NCBI RefSeq assembly: GCF_003415675.1
Contig: NZ_QFZK01000003.1
Location: forward strand, 62,001-126,000
Length of the DNA: 64,000 nt
Source: Rhodoferax lacus
GTDB lineage: Bacteria; Pseudomonadota; Gammaproteobacteria; Burkholderiales; Burkholderiaceae_C
Reading direction: 5' to 3'
This document shows positions 23,394 to 31,895 of the stretch, piece after piece (the first letter of the stretch is position 1; the number at the start of each line of letters is the position of its first letter). Below the pieces are notes generated by a model that saw nothing but the letters and a program-made list of their open reading frames with translations, was not told the origin of the DNA and searched no databases. A program made the translations under genes and the position numbers.

Positions 23394-25658
23394 ATGACTT
23401 CACCCCTCACCATAGACCACGCACCCGCCTTGGCTGCCATCCGAGCAGCCGCCCAGCGGAACAACGCCACCAAGAGCGGACTTCCTTTGGAGACATACAC
23501 CGCTGCCGGTGTGACCGGTGCCCAATCCGCCTTTCTGTCCGCCTACAACAGCGCGCTCGACAGTGCCGCCGTTACGGGCGCCCGGGCCGACACCACCGCC
23601 GAAGTGCAGGCCATTGTGGATGCCTACAACACCATACTGAAGGTGACCGACGGCTACAGCGGCGTACCCATCCCCGTGGTCAGCGCTGCGCAATACGTCG
23701 CTATCGGCGTCACCGGCGTGAGCGGCCCTGCAGTGAATGGCACCGCCCTGCACCTGCTGGATGACTCGCTCTTGGGCGTGGGCAGGCAAGCCGCAGACAC
23801 CGTGGCCGAACTGCAGGCCCGGGCCCATGCGGCAAACCATGTGATGGCAGCCACTGGCGGCAACGTGTTTCAGTCCGCAAACTTGAGCGCGCAGGACTTT
23901 GCTGCCCTGGGGGTTACGGGTGTGACTGCGGCCAATTTGCGTTCCATACGCACGGTGCTACGCGCGGTGAGTAACGACTCCGAGGTGGATACCCGCTACG
24001 GGCTTCAAAGCATGGTCAATGCCGTTCTGGGCACCAGTGCCGAAAGCGCCAAGGCAGTGATCCTGGCGGAGGCAGAGTTCAACTCCGCCAACGCAACCAC
24101 GCTGAGTGCCAAGGTCTATGCCACCGCCGGCGTGGCCGGGGTGGACAGCAGCAACCTGGCCTCTATCAACAGTGCCATCAACAGCCAGGCCTTTGACGCC
24201 AGTTCTGCACTGCATGGTCTGCAGCCGATGGTGGACGCCTACAACGCCATCCTGCGCAGTGCCGATGGCACAGCGGGCAACACCAGCATGGCGCTCACCG
24301 GCGCGCAGTTCAGCGCAGTGGGCGTGACCGGCATCAGCAACACCGCCACGGCCGCTGGTAGCAGCGCCCTGCACCTGCTCGACAGCGTGGTGGACGCCAG
24401 CAGCAGGGCCAAAGTGGACACCGTCCCCGAACTGCAGGCCATGGCCAATGCCGCCAACCATGTGATGGCTGCAGCCGGCGGCAGTGCAACCGAAGCGGCT
24501 ACCTTGAGCGTGATAGACATGGCCGCCCTGGGAGTCACCGGTGTGACCGGCGCCAACATCGCAGCCGTTCGAACCGTCTTGCAAGCCATTTCACATGACT
24601 CCGACGTGGGCAGCCAAAACGACCTGCAGCACTTGGTGGACGCCACGGTGGGTGGCGACTCCAACAGCGCCTTGGCGTGGATCAGCACCGAAGCCCTGCA
24701 CAACTCCGCCAACAGCACCACATTGAGCGCCAGCGTGTATAGCCATGTCGGTGTGCATGGCGTGGACAGCAGCAATCTGACTTCCATCAACAGCGTGCTC
24801 AACAGCAGTGGCGTGACCGGCTTGCTGGCCGACACGCCGCAGGAGTTGCAGCAGATTGTGGACACCTACAGCGCCATCCTCCAGAGTGCCGATGGTGTGT
24901 CTGACAATACCGCCACGCCACTTACGGCTGCGCAGTGGGCTGCGGTGGGGGTGGACGTCAAGATCGTGGTTGCCCAGTTCGGCCTTGAACACAACCTGCA
25001 TCTGCTCAACAGTGTCGTGGATGCCAGCGCCAAGGCCCAAGTGGACACCGTGCCGGAACTGCAGGCCATTGCCGATGCCGCGCACCACGTGATGTCATGG
25101 ATCGGCACCCTGAATGTCGGAGGTGTGCCCCCGACCTCGCCGCCGGTGCCGCTGACCATACAGGACCTGCAGACCCTGGGCATCACGGGTTCCTACGTTG
25201 ACCAAATGGCTGCGATCAATACAGCCCTTCAACACACCGGCGGTGTATTGCGCACTGCCCTGGACACGCAGTCTGAACTGCAGAGCTTTGTCGACTACAC
25301 CGTGGCCAACGGCCACGGCCCGGCGATCCCGTATCCCTTGGACGACCAGAAGGTCCAGGTCGTGACGGCTGTTGATCCGGTTGTCCTGACTGGCATTCAA
25401 CATATTGTCTCGACGGCCGTTGATCCGGTTGTCGCGACTGCTATTGAGGCTGTTCCCGTCGATCCGTTCTTCACCGGTTCCTGCATCGATTTGCGCTTTA
25501 CGGTCTGTCTTTTCAACACGGTCGCCCAGACGAACGTCACTCCGTTGGAAGTGGGTGTTGCAACCGAGACCACGACACCGGTCTGGGGTTGCATCTTCCC
25601 GCCCGCCCAGGTGACTGACATTGGGACCCTGGTCAATCCGCCCGTGCTGGCGGCTTAA
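23394..25658 (+). CDS. large tandem-repeat protein of unknown function
   Basis: 754 residues; family not recognised. I chose ATG 23394 after CAGGAAAAGCC; the frame upstream is open but non-coding in style. Three super-repeats of about 208 residues (marker ALHLLDD / ALHLLDS / NLHLLNS, coded at 23745, 24366 and 24993) each contain three or four helical units of 50-60 residues with the pattern LxAxxYxAxGVTGV ... INxxL ... DTxxELQxxVDAYNxIL. The C-terminal 110 residues differ: a short VDPVV duplication, then a Cys-containing stretch (GSCIDLRF, CLFNT, GCIFPP). No signal peptide or membrane helix is seen. Low charge and rich Ala/Ser/Thr suggest a surface or secreted protein; secretion through the type I system at 3.6-17 kb is possible but unproved. 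Confidence 0.8.
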   Translation: MTSPLTIDHAPALAAIRAAAQRNNATKSGLPLETYTAAGVTGAQSAFLSAYNSALDSAAVTGARADTTAEVQAIVDAYNTILKVTDGYSGVPIPVVSAAQYVAIGVTGVSGPAVNGTALHLLDDSLLGVGRQAADTVAELQARAHAANHVMAATGGNVFQSANLSAQDFAALGVTGVTAANLRSIRTVLRAVSNDSEVDTRYGLQSMVNAVLGTSAESAKAVILAEAEFNSANATTLSAKVYATAGVAGVDSSNLASINSAINSQAFDASSALHGLQPMVDAYNAILRSADGTAGNTSMALTGAQFSAVGVTGISNTATAAGSSALHLLDSVVDASSRAKVDTVPELQAMANAANHVMAAAGGSATEAATLSVIDMAALGVTGVTGANIAAVRTVLQAISHDSDVGSQNDLQHLVDATVGGDSNSALAWISTEALHNSANSTTLSASVYSHVGVHGVDSSNLTSINSVLNSSGVTGLLADTPQELQQIVDTYSAILQSADGVSDNTATPLTAAQWAAVGVDVKIVVAQFGLEHNLHLLNSVVDASAKAQVDTVPELQAIADAAHHVMSWIGTLNVGGVPPTSPPVPLTIQDLQTLGITGSYVDQMAAINTALQHTGGVLRTALDTQSELQSFVDYTVANGHGPAIPYPLDDQKVQVVTAVDPVVLTGIQHIVSTAVDPVVATAIEAVPVDPFFTGSCIDLRFTVCLFNTVAQTNVTPLEVGVATETTTPVWGCIFPPAQVTDIGTLVNPPVLAA

Positions 25659-26590
25659 GTCGTCGCTGCCTCGGCCACCAGCCAGTCCTTCAGGTACATC
25701 ACATCCGCCCGCAGGGCCTTGCCCTGCGGCGCGGTGATGAACAGGGGCTGGTCGGTGGTCACGCTGTGGTGTAGCGGGCGCACCAGCAGCCCCTGCACTA
25801 TGAGCGGTTGCACAATGTGGCGCCAGCCTTGCGCCACGCCCTGGCCCTCGATGGCCGCCTGCAGCACGATGGAATAGTCGTTAAAGCGAAACAACTGCGG
25901 CTTGCGCGGCAGGCGCGTATTGAAACGTGCCAGCCATTCCTTCCAGTCCATACGCGGCGCATAGCGCTCCTCCAGCAGCAAAAGCGGGCTGTTGGCCAGG
26001 GACTGCAGATCGGGCAGCGGATTGCTTTCCAGAAACTTGGGGCTGCACACCGGAAAGATCTCCTCGTCCACAAAATGCCACTTCTGGTAGTTGGCAAAGT
26101 CATCCGCGCCCAGGGTGATGGACAGGTCAATGCGCTCGCGCGCCATATCCAGGTCGGTGTCGGTGGTGATGACGCGCAGCTCAATGTCCGGGTGCAGCTG
26201 CTTGAAGCGCGCAATGCGCGGCAACAGCCACCAGGTGGCCGTGGCGGTGGACACGGCCAGCGTGACCTGGTGCGCCTGCATGCTGCGCACCTCGCGCAAG
26301 GCCTGGTCGATCAGCGACAGGCCCATGCCCACCTGCTCCAGCAAATACTGGCCTGCCTCCGTCACCCGCACGCCCTTGTGCTGGCGCTCGAACAGGGCTA
26401 CACCCAGGTCCGCCTCCAATAAGCGCATGGCATGGCTGACGGCAGGCTGGCTGATGTGCAGGTCTTCGGCCGCGCGGGTAAAGCTGCCACGCCGGGCTGC
26501 GGACTCAAAGACCAAGAGGTTGTTGAGGGACTGGTTGGGTTTGGCGCTGTGGGACGGGCGGGGCGCATGGGTGGAATGGGTGCTTGGCAT
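25655..26590 (-). CDS. LysR-family transcriptional regulator
   Basis: 311 residues. N-terminal winged helix at about 20-80 (LLVFESAARRGSFTRAAEDL, then SQPAVSHAMRLLEADLGVALF, a GcvA-like pattern) and an effector-binding domain from about 105. It is divergent from the MttB-like gene with about 100 bp between, the usual layout for a LysR activator of a catabolic operon, so a methylated amine or its product is the likely inducer (inference). The stop overlaps the stop of the converging repeat-protein gene by 4 bases. Confidence 0.9.
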   Translation of the reverse strand: MPSTHSTHAPRPSHSAKPNQSLNNLLVFESAARRGSFTRAAEDLHISQPAVSHAMRLLEADLGVALFERQHKGVRVTEAGQYLLEQVGMGLSLIDQALREVRSMQAHQVTLAVSTATATWWLLPRIARFKQLHPDIELRVITTDTDLDMARERIDLSITLGADDFANYQKWHFVDEEIFPVCSPKFLESNPLPDLQSLANSPLLLLEERYAPRMDWKEWLARFNTRLPRKPQLFRFNDYSIVLQAAIEGQGVAQGWRHIVQPLIVQGLLVRPLHHSVTTDQPLFITAPQGKALRADVMYLKDWLVAEAATT

Positions 26591-26691
26591 GAGCTGAGTT
26601 TATGGCAAGCATGAGGCGGATTGCCATTCACAGCAGGGCTCTCTTGGCATATCGTTTGGTAATGGCCCACAAAACGAATGAACCCACCACC

Positions 26692-28233
26692 ATGGCAACC
26701 GAAGCACCAGAACACAAAAAGCACCGCCGCGCAGGCGGCCGCGAGCGGCGTGACCCCAAGGCCAAGATCAACGGCCCGGCCTATATCAGCCGAAACATCC
26801 CCACCTACGACGTGATGGGCGAGGAAAACCTGCTCAAAATCGAAGCCACGGCCGAACGCATTCTGGCCGAAGTGGGTCTGGACATCCGCGACGATGACGA
26901 ATGCCTGGCGATGTTCAAGAAAGCCGGGGCCAAGGTTGACGGCATGCGCGTGACGTTCGAACCCGGCCATGTGCGCGAAATCCTCAAGACAGCACCCCGC
27001 GAATTCACCCAGCACGCCCGCAACCCGCAGCGCAGCGTGCAGATCGGCGGCAAGAACGTGGTGTTCGCACCGTCGTACGGCTCGCCCTTTGTCATGGACC
27101 TGGACCGCGGCAGGCGCTACGGCACATTGGAAGACTTCCAGAACTTCATCAAGATGGCTTACGCCTGCCCCTGGCTGCACCACAGCGGAGGCACGGTGTG
27201 CGAACCCACGGATGTGCCCGTCAACAAGCGTCACCTGGACATGGTCTATGCCCACATGCGCTATTCGGACAAGGCCTACATGGGCTCCATTACGTCTGAG
27301 GAGCGGGCGGAGGATTCGATCGAGATGTCACGCATCCTCTTCGGCAAGGATTTTGTGGACCAGAACTGCGTCATCCTGGGCAATGTGAACGTCAACTCGC
27401 CGCTCTTGTGGGACGGCACCATGACCAAGTCGGCGCGGGCCTATGCGCGCGCCAACCAGGCCGCTGTCATCGTGCCCTTCATTCTGGGCGGCGCCATGGG
27501 GCCGGTGACCAATGCGGGAGCGATTGCCCAGGCGCATGCCGAAACCATGGTGGGCTGCGCCATCACACAGTTGGAGCGCCCGGGCGCGCCGGTGATCTAC
27601 GGCAATTTCTTAAGCAGCATGTCACTGCGCTCGGGCTCGCCCACTTTTGGCACGCCCGAACCCGCCATCGGCTCCATGGTGATTGGCCAACTGGCGCGCC
27701 GCCTGAACCTTCCGCTGCGCTGCGCCGGCTCGTTCACCACCTCCAAACTGCCCGACGGGCAGGCCATGCAGGAGAGCGTAATGTCCATGCTCTCGGCTAT
27801 CCACTGCGGTGCCAATTTCATTCTTCATTCGGCGGGCTTTCTGGACGGCCTCTTGTCCATGAGCTACGAGAAATTCATGATGGACGCTGACTTCTGCGGC
27901 GCCCTGCACAGCTACCTGGGCGGCGTGGTGGTGGACGACAACACCCTGGCCATGGATGCCTTCAAGGAGGTCACGCCCGGCGGCCACTACCTGGGCAGCG
28001 CCCACACCATGGCCAACTACACCACCGCGTTTTATGACTCCAGCATTTCCGACAACACGCCGTTTGAATCCTGGGTGGAGGCGGGCAGCACGGACAGCGC
28101 CACCCGCGCGAACACACGCTGGAAAACGGCGCTCGCCGACTACGAGGCGCCCGGCATGGATGTTGCGACCGATGACGCATTGCAGGACTATGTGAACCGC
28201 AAGAAGGCCTCGATGACAGACCAATGGTATTGA
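26692..28233 (+). CDS. trimethylamine methyltransferase family protein (MttB superfamily, non-pyrrolysine)
   Basis: 513 residues from ATG 26692; an in-frame ATG at 26662 would add 10 residues and neither has a strong ribosome site. The N-terminal RRAGGRERR and following blocks (ILAEVGLDI, FAPSYGSPFVMDLDRGRRYGT-like, HHSGGTVCEPTDVP, PAIGSMVIGQLARRLNLPLRC, MTDQWY end) are those of the MttB superfamily. The reading frame has no internal TAG, so the pyrrolysine of archaeal MttB is absent, as in MtgB-type quaternary-amine demethylases. The substrate could be glycine betaine, proline betaine or a similar compound. No corrinoid protein gene is nearby. The flavoprotein gene follows after 4 bp. Confidence 0.88.
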   Translation: MATEAPEHKKHRRAGGRERRDPKAKINGPAYISRNIPTYDVMGEENLLKIEATAERILAEVGLDIRDDDECLAMFKKAGAKVDGMRVTFEPGHVREILKTAPREFTQHARNPQRSVQIGGKNVVFAPSYGSPFVMDLDRGRRYGTLEDFQNFIKMAYACPWLHHSGGTVCEPTDVPVNKRHLDMVYAHMRYSDKAYMGSITSEERAEDSIEMSRILFGKDFVDQNCVILGNVNVNSPLLWDGTMTKSARAYARANQAAVIVPFILGGAMGPVTNAGAIAQAHAETMVGCAITQLERPGAPVIYGNFLSSMSLRSGSPTFGTPEPAIGSMVIGQLARRLNLPLRCAGSFTTSKLPDGQAMQESVMSMLSAIHCGANFILHSAGFLDGLLSMSYEKFMMDADFCGALHSYLGGVVVDDNTLAMDAFKEVTPGGHYLGSAHTMANYTTAFYDSSISDNTPFESWVEAGSTDSATRANTRWKTALADYEAPGMDVATDDALQDYVNRKKASMTDQWY

Positions 28234-28237
28234 AAAT

Positions 28238-30280
28238 ATGAACCCCGAAAATGATCCCCTGCTGCAACCCTTCCAGCTCAAACACCTGCGGCTCAAAAAC
28301 CGCATGATGATCACCTCGCACGAGCCGGCCTACCCCGAAGATGGCATGCCCAAGGCCAAGTACCGCGCCTACCACGTAGAGCGTGCCAAAGCCGGCATTG
28401 CCCTCACCATGACGGCGGGTAGCGCCACGGTGTCGCGCGACAGCCCGCCGGTGTTCAACAACATCCTGGCGTACAAGGATGAAGTGGTTCCCTACCTCAA
28501 AGACATGGTGGACGCCTGCCACGAACACGGCACGGCGGTGATGATCCAGCTCACCCATCTGGGGCGGCGCACCGGCTGGAACAAGGGCGACTGGCTGCCC
28601 GCGCTTTCGCCCTCGCATGAGCGGGAGGCCGCGCACCGCGCCTTCCCCAAGAAGATGGAGGACTGGGACATTGCGCGCATCAAGGGCGACTATGTGGCCG
28701 CTGCCCAGCGTATGCAGGCAGCCGGCATGGACGGCCTGGAGATTCAGGCCTATGGCCATTTGATGGACCAGTTCTGGTCGCCCCTGACGAACCACTTGGA
28801 CGCGCCTTATGGCGGCAGCATGGACAACCGCCTGCGCTTCACCTTTGAGGTGCTGGCTGACATCCGCAAGGCTGTGGGCCCGGACTTTATTCTGGGCGTG
28901 CGCTACACCGGTGACGAAGACCTGCCCGGCGGCTTTGGACCCCAGGAGGGCCTGGAGATTTCCAAGCGCCTCAAAGACAGCGGCCTGATCGACTTCCTGA
29001 ACGTGGTGCGCGGCCATATCGATACCGACGCGGGCCTGACCGACCTGATTCCGGTGCAGGGCATGCGCAGCTCGCCGCATCTGGAATTTGCCGGAGCCAT
29101 ACGCGCAGCCACCGGTTTCCCCACTTTTCATGCGGCCAAGATCCAGGACGTGACCACGGCACGTTTTGCCATTGAGAGCGGCAAGCTCGATATGGTGGGC
29201 ATGACCCGCGCCCACATGGCCGATCCGCACATCGTGCACAAGATGATCCAGGGCCGTGAGGACACCATACGCCCTTGCGTGGGCGCCAACTTCTGCCTAG
29301 ACCGCATCTACCAGGGTGGCGAGGCCTATTGCTTGCACAACCCGGCCACCGGGCGCGAGCTGACCATGCCGCACAGCATCCCCCGGGCGCTGTTGAAACG
29401 CAAAGTAGTAGTGGTGGGCGCAGGCCCCGCCGGTGTCGAGGCGGCCCGCGTGGCCTCTGCGCGCGGCCACGAGGTGGTGGTGCTGGAAGCAGCCAACAAG
29501 CCCGGTGGCCAGATCCGTCTGACGGTGCAGAGCCCGCGCCGGCGCGAGATGATCGGCATCATTGACTGGCGGGTGGCCCGCTGCGAAGAGGCCGGTGTGC
29601 AGTTCCACTACAACACCCTGGCCGACAGAGAGCGTGTGCTGGCAGAAAGGCCGGATGTGGTCATCATCGCCACCGGCGGACTGCCGCACACCGAGATTTT
29701 GTCCAGCGGCAACGAGCTGGTGGACAGCACCTGGGACATCATCAGCGGTGCCATCAAACCCGGCAAGAACGTGCTGCTGTTTGACGACGCCGGTGACCAC
29801 GCCGCCCTGCAGGCCGCCGACGTGGTGGCCGCCAGTGGCGCACACCTGGAGGTGATGACGCCTGACCGCAGCTTTGCCCCCGAGGTCATGGCCATGAACC
29901 TGGTGCCTTATATGCGCAGCCTGCAAAAGCTGGACGTCACCTTCACCGTGACCTACCGCCTGTCGCATGTGGAGCGCACGCCCGATGGCTTGCTCGCGCA
30001 TGTGGGCAGCGACTACGGCGGCGTGCACCAGACGCGCCTGGTGGACCAGGTCATCATCAACCACGGCACGCGCCCACTGGACGATCTGTACCTGGACCTG
30101 AAGGCCGATGCGCTCAACACCGGCGCGGTGGATTACGACGCGTTGCTGGCCGGCAAGCCGCAGCCGCATTCCGGTGATGTGGGGCAGGGCTACCAATTGT
30201 TTCGCATTGGCGACGCGGTGTCGGCGCGCAACACGCATGCCGCTATTTACGATGCATTGCGGCTGGTGAAGGATCTATAG
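28238..30280 (+). CDS. NADH:flavin oxidoreductase, TMADH/DgcA-like amine demethylase
   Basis: 680 residues: an Old Yellow Enzyme TIM barrel binding FMN (1-370; PFQLKHLRLKNRMMITSHEP, MIQLTHLGRR, DGLEIQAYGHLMDQFWSP), an iron-sulfur segment (RPCVGANFCLDRIYQGGEAYC), then an FAD/NADH-type Rossmann half (VVVVGAGPAGVEAARVA onward). This is the architecture of trimethylamine dehydrogenase, dimethylglycine demethylase DgcA and N-methylproline demethylase. Where TMADH has CxxCxxC, here the second Cys is Ala (CVGANFC). Coupled to the MttB-like gene, it probably oxidatively demethylates a secondary or tertiary amine produced in the same pathway. Confidence 0.88.
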   Translation: MNPENDPLLQPFQLKHLRLKNRMMITSHEPAYPEDGMPKAKYRAYHVERAKAGIALTMTAGSATVSRDSPPVFNNILAYKDEVVPYLKDMVDACHEHGTAVMIQLTHLGRRTGWNKGDWLPALSPSHEREAAHRAFPKKMEDWDIARIKGDYVAAAQRMQAAGMDGLEIQAYGHLMDQFWSPLTNHLDAPYGGSMDNRLRFTFEVLADIRKAVGPDFILGVRYTGDEDLPGGFGPQEGLEISKRLKDSGLIDFLNVVRGHIDTDAGLTDLIPVQGMRSSPHLEFAGAIRAATGFPTFHAAKIQDVTTARFAIESGKLDMVGMTRAHMADPHIVHKMIQGREDTIRPCVGANFCLDRIYQGGEAYCLHNPATGRELTMPHSIPRALLKRKVVVVGAGPAGVEAARVASARGHEVVVLEAANKPGGQIRLTVQSPRRREMIGIIDWRVARCEEAGVQFHYNTLADRERVLAERPDVVIIATGGLPHTEILSSGNELVDSTWDIISGAIKPGKNVLLFDDAGDHAALQAADVVAASGAHLEVMTPDRSFAPEVMAMNLVPYMRSLQKLDVTFTVTYRLSHVERTPDGLLAHVGSDYGGVHQTRLVDQVIINHGTRPLDDLYLDLKADALNTGAVDYDALLAGKPQPHSGDVGQGYQLFRIGDAVSARNTHAAIYDALRLVKDL

Positions 30281-30393
30281 CGCTTACACCGTTTACCCGG
30301 CCTTTACTGCGGGGAGGGGCCACGCGGTCAGTCGGCGATAGAGCGCGCACGTTGCATAAGCTGCGGTGAAATTTTTCACCCAAGGAGTGCATT

Positions 30394-30561
30394 GTGAAAT
30401 TGATTCGTCGTCTGGCCGGTTTGTTGGCAGTGGTTTTCCTGGCCCTGTCTACGAGCGCTTGTGTGATCCGCCCGCTGTGGTGGGGCGGCCATGGTGACCA
30501 CGGTGATCGGGGTGGTTATGAGAGGCACCGCTCGGACGGACACTCGGATCGTTATCGGTGA
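30394..30561 (+). CDS. small predicted lipoprotein or secreted peptide
   Basis: 55 residues. GTG start with AAGGAG seven bases upstream. Residues 1-22 form a signal sequence (KLIRRLAGLLAVVFLALSTS) ending in AC, so a lipoprotein cleavage at Cys23 is possible although Thr at the -3 position is not ideal. The mature part is rich in Gly, His, Asp and Arg (GGHGDHGDRGG), which could bind metal. No family is recognised. It stands alone between the flavoprotein gene and a converging AAA ATPase gene. Confidence 0.7.
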   Translation: MKLIRRLAGLLAVVFLALSTSACVIRPLWWGGHGDHGDRGGYERHRSDGHSDRYR

Positions 30562-30794
30562 GGCCCCTCGCCTGCGGGTGGGGGCGCAGTTGGGGTAAGG
30601 GCGAGCTCCTCATGGTGGAGTACCACAAATCGTCGCCCGCCCTTGCCCCAGCTGCTCACAGTGGTGTTACTGGTTTGCCAGGGAAATACCAAAGACCAGT
30701 CATTGCACGCCCGGCGTATCCCCTTCCCGCGCAGCGCGCTAAGTAGCCTCATAGCAGGAAGCTCAAGGCGCTTGGCAGCGCTGACGCAAGGAAA
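30562..30794. other. 233-bp gene-free stretch with repeat-like sequence
   Basis: No supported gene. The first part, when translated on the minus strand, gives a LTPTAPPPAGEG-like string typical of dispersed non-coding repeats in proteobacterial genomes. Whether it occurs elsewhere cannot be told from this window. Confidence 0.35.
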
Positions 30795-31790
30795 CTACTG
30801 CAAAAACCCCATCTGCCCCTTCTTGCTGCCCGTCTTGGGCAGGTCCGCCACGCGGATCGCGTCGCGGCGTTCCAGGCGCGCGTTGCCAAAGCCGGTCATC
30901 AGGGCACGGCGCATGTCGCGCGGGGGCAGTTCGCAGAGCTGGTCCAGCACATCGTCTTGCGGCTCGGGGGCGAAGTGGGCGCCCCAGCCGTGTTCACCGC
31001 GAATGCTCTGGTACAGGTTGCGGGCGATCTGGCGCGCCGCTTCCAGGGTGGGGGCTTGCACCTCGAACACATTCATGCGGTTCAGGATGGGCTCGGGGAT
31101 GCTGCGCTCGTCGTTGGCAGTGGTGATCCAGATCACCTGGCTGGCGTCTATGGGCACTTCGGCAAACTCGTCGGTGAAGTTTTGCGCCGTGTCGTGTTCC
31201 AGCAGGCTGTAGAGCGCACCCAGCGGGTCGTATTGGGCGTCGCCGCTGGCCTTGTCGATCTCATCCACCACGATCACCGGATTGGCGTATTCGCCGTCCA
31301 CCAGCGCTTCGAAGACCTTGCCCGGTTTGGCGCCGCGCCACTGCGAGCTCGAACCCGAGAGCAGCCAGCCTGCGGTCATGGAACTCATGGGCACCAGGGT
31401 CATGCCGGTGCCCAGCAGGTCTGCCAGCTTCTTGGCGAAATGGGTCTTGCCGATACCGGGCTGGCCCAGCAGCAAGATGGGGGTGACTTCAATGCCATCC
31501 GGGCAGTCCTGCGCCAGGGCCACGTGGCGCTTTACGTCGTCCAGCACCTCGGTGAAGTTGGGCAGGGTCTGGTACAGCTCGGCCATGTCGGGCACACCCG
31601 AGGGCTTGACCTGGAAGCGCTGCGGCCCGCGCTCCAGCATGCGGCGGTAGGTGGTGCGCAGGCTATCGTGCTCATCGCACTGCAGCTTGGCCAGCTTGCG
31701 CTCTACGTCTTCGGGGGCGAAGACGCGGCGCATCTGCGCCACGGGCAAGTGAAACGGGGAAGACTGAGGAACAACGCTGCGAGATTCCAT
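30795..31790 (-). CDS. AAA-family ATPase (Lon-like, no protease domain)
   Basis: 331 residues. Walker A GQPGIGKTHFAKKLA near residue 110, Walker B PVIVVDEIDKA near 170, sensor 1 ITTANDERSIPEPILNRM with the arginine finger region, and a helical lid at the C-terminus. The ATPase core resembles that of Lon, but no Ser-Lys protease domain follows. Such single-domain proteins are usually annotated only as AAA family ATPase. Partner and substrate are unknown. It is followed by nothing in the same direction for 230 bp, so it is probably monocistronic. Confidence 0.85.
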   Translation of the reverse strand: MESRSVVPQSSPFHLPVAQMRRVFAPEDVERKLAKLQCDEHDSLRTTYRRMLERGPQRFQVKPSGVPDMAELYQTLPNFTEVLDDVKRHVALAQDCPDGIEVTPILLLGQPGIGKTHFAKKLADLLGTGMTLVPMSSMTAGWLLSGSSSQWRGAKPGKVFEALVDGEYANPVIVVDEIDKASGDAQYDPLGALYSLLEHDTAQNFTDEFAEVPIDASQVIWITTANDERSIPEPILNRMNVFEVQAPTLEAARQIARNLYQSIRGEHGWGAHFAPEPQDDVLDQLCELPPRDMRRALMTGFGNARLERRDAIRVADLPKTGSKKGQMGFLQ

Positions 31791-31895
31791 GAAGGCCTCC
31801 TGTGTAATAGTTTTTCAATCGGCTAACCACCGCTCCATTCAAACATAGCCACAGAACCTTGCGCAGCAATGAGCGCTGTCTTTACCGCCCTGTTG

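Noticed and set aside
26692..28233. Pyrrolysine-containing methyltransferase
   Set aside because: No in-frame TAG codon exists; no pyl genes are in the window.
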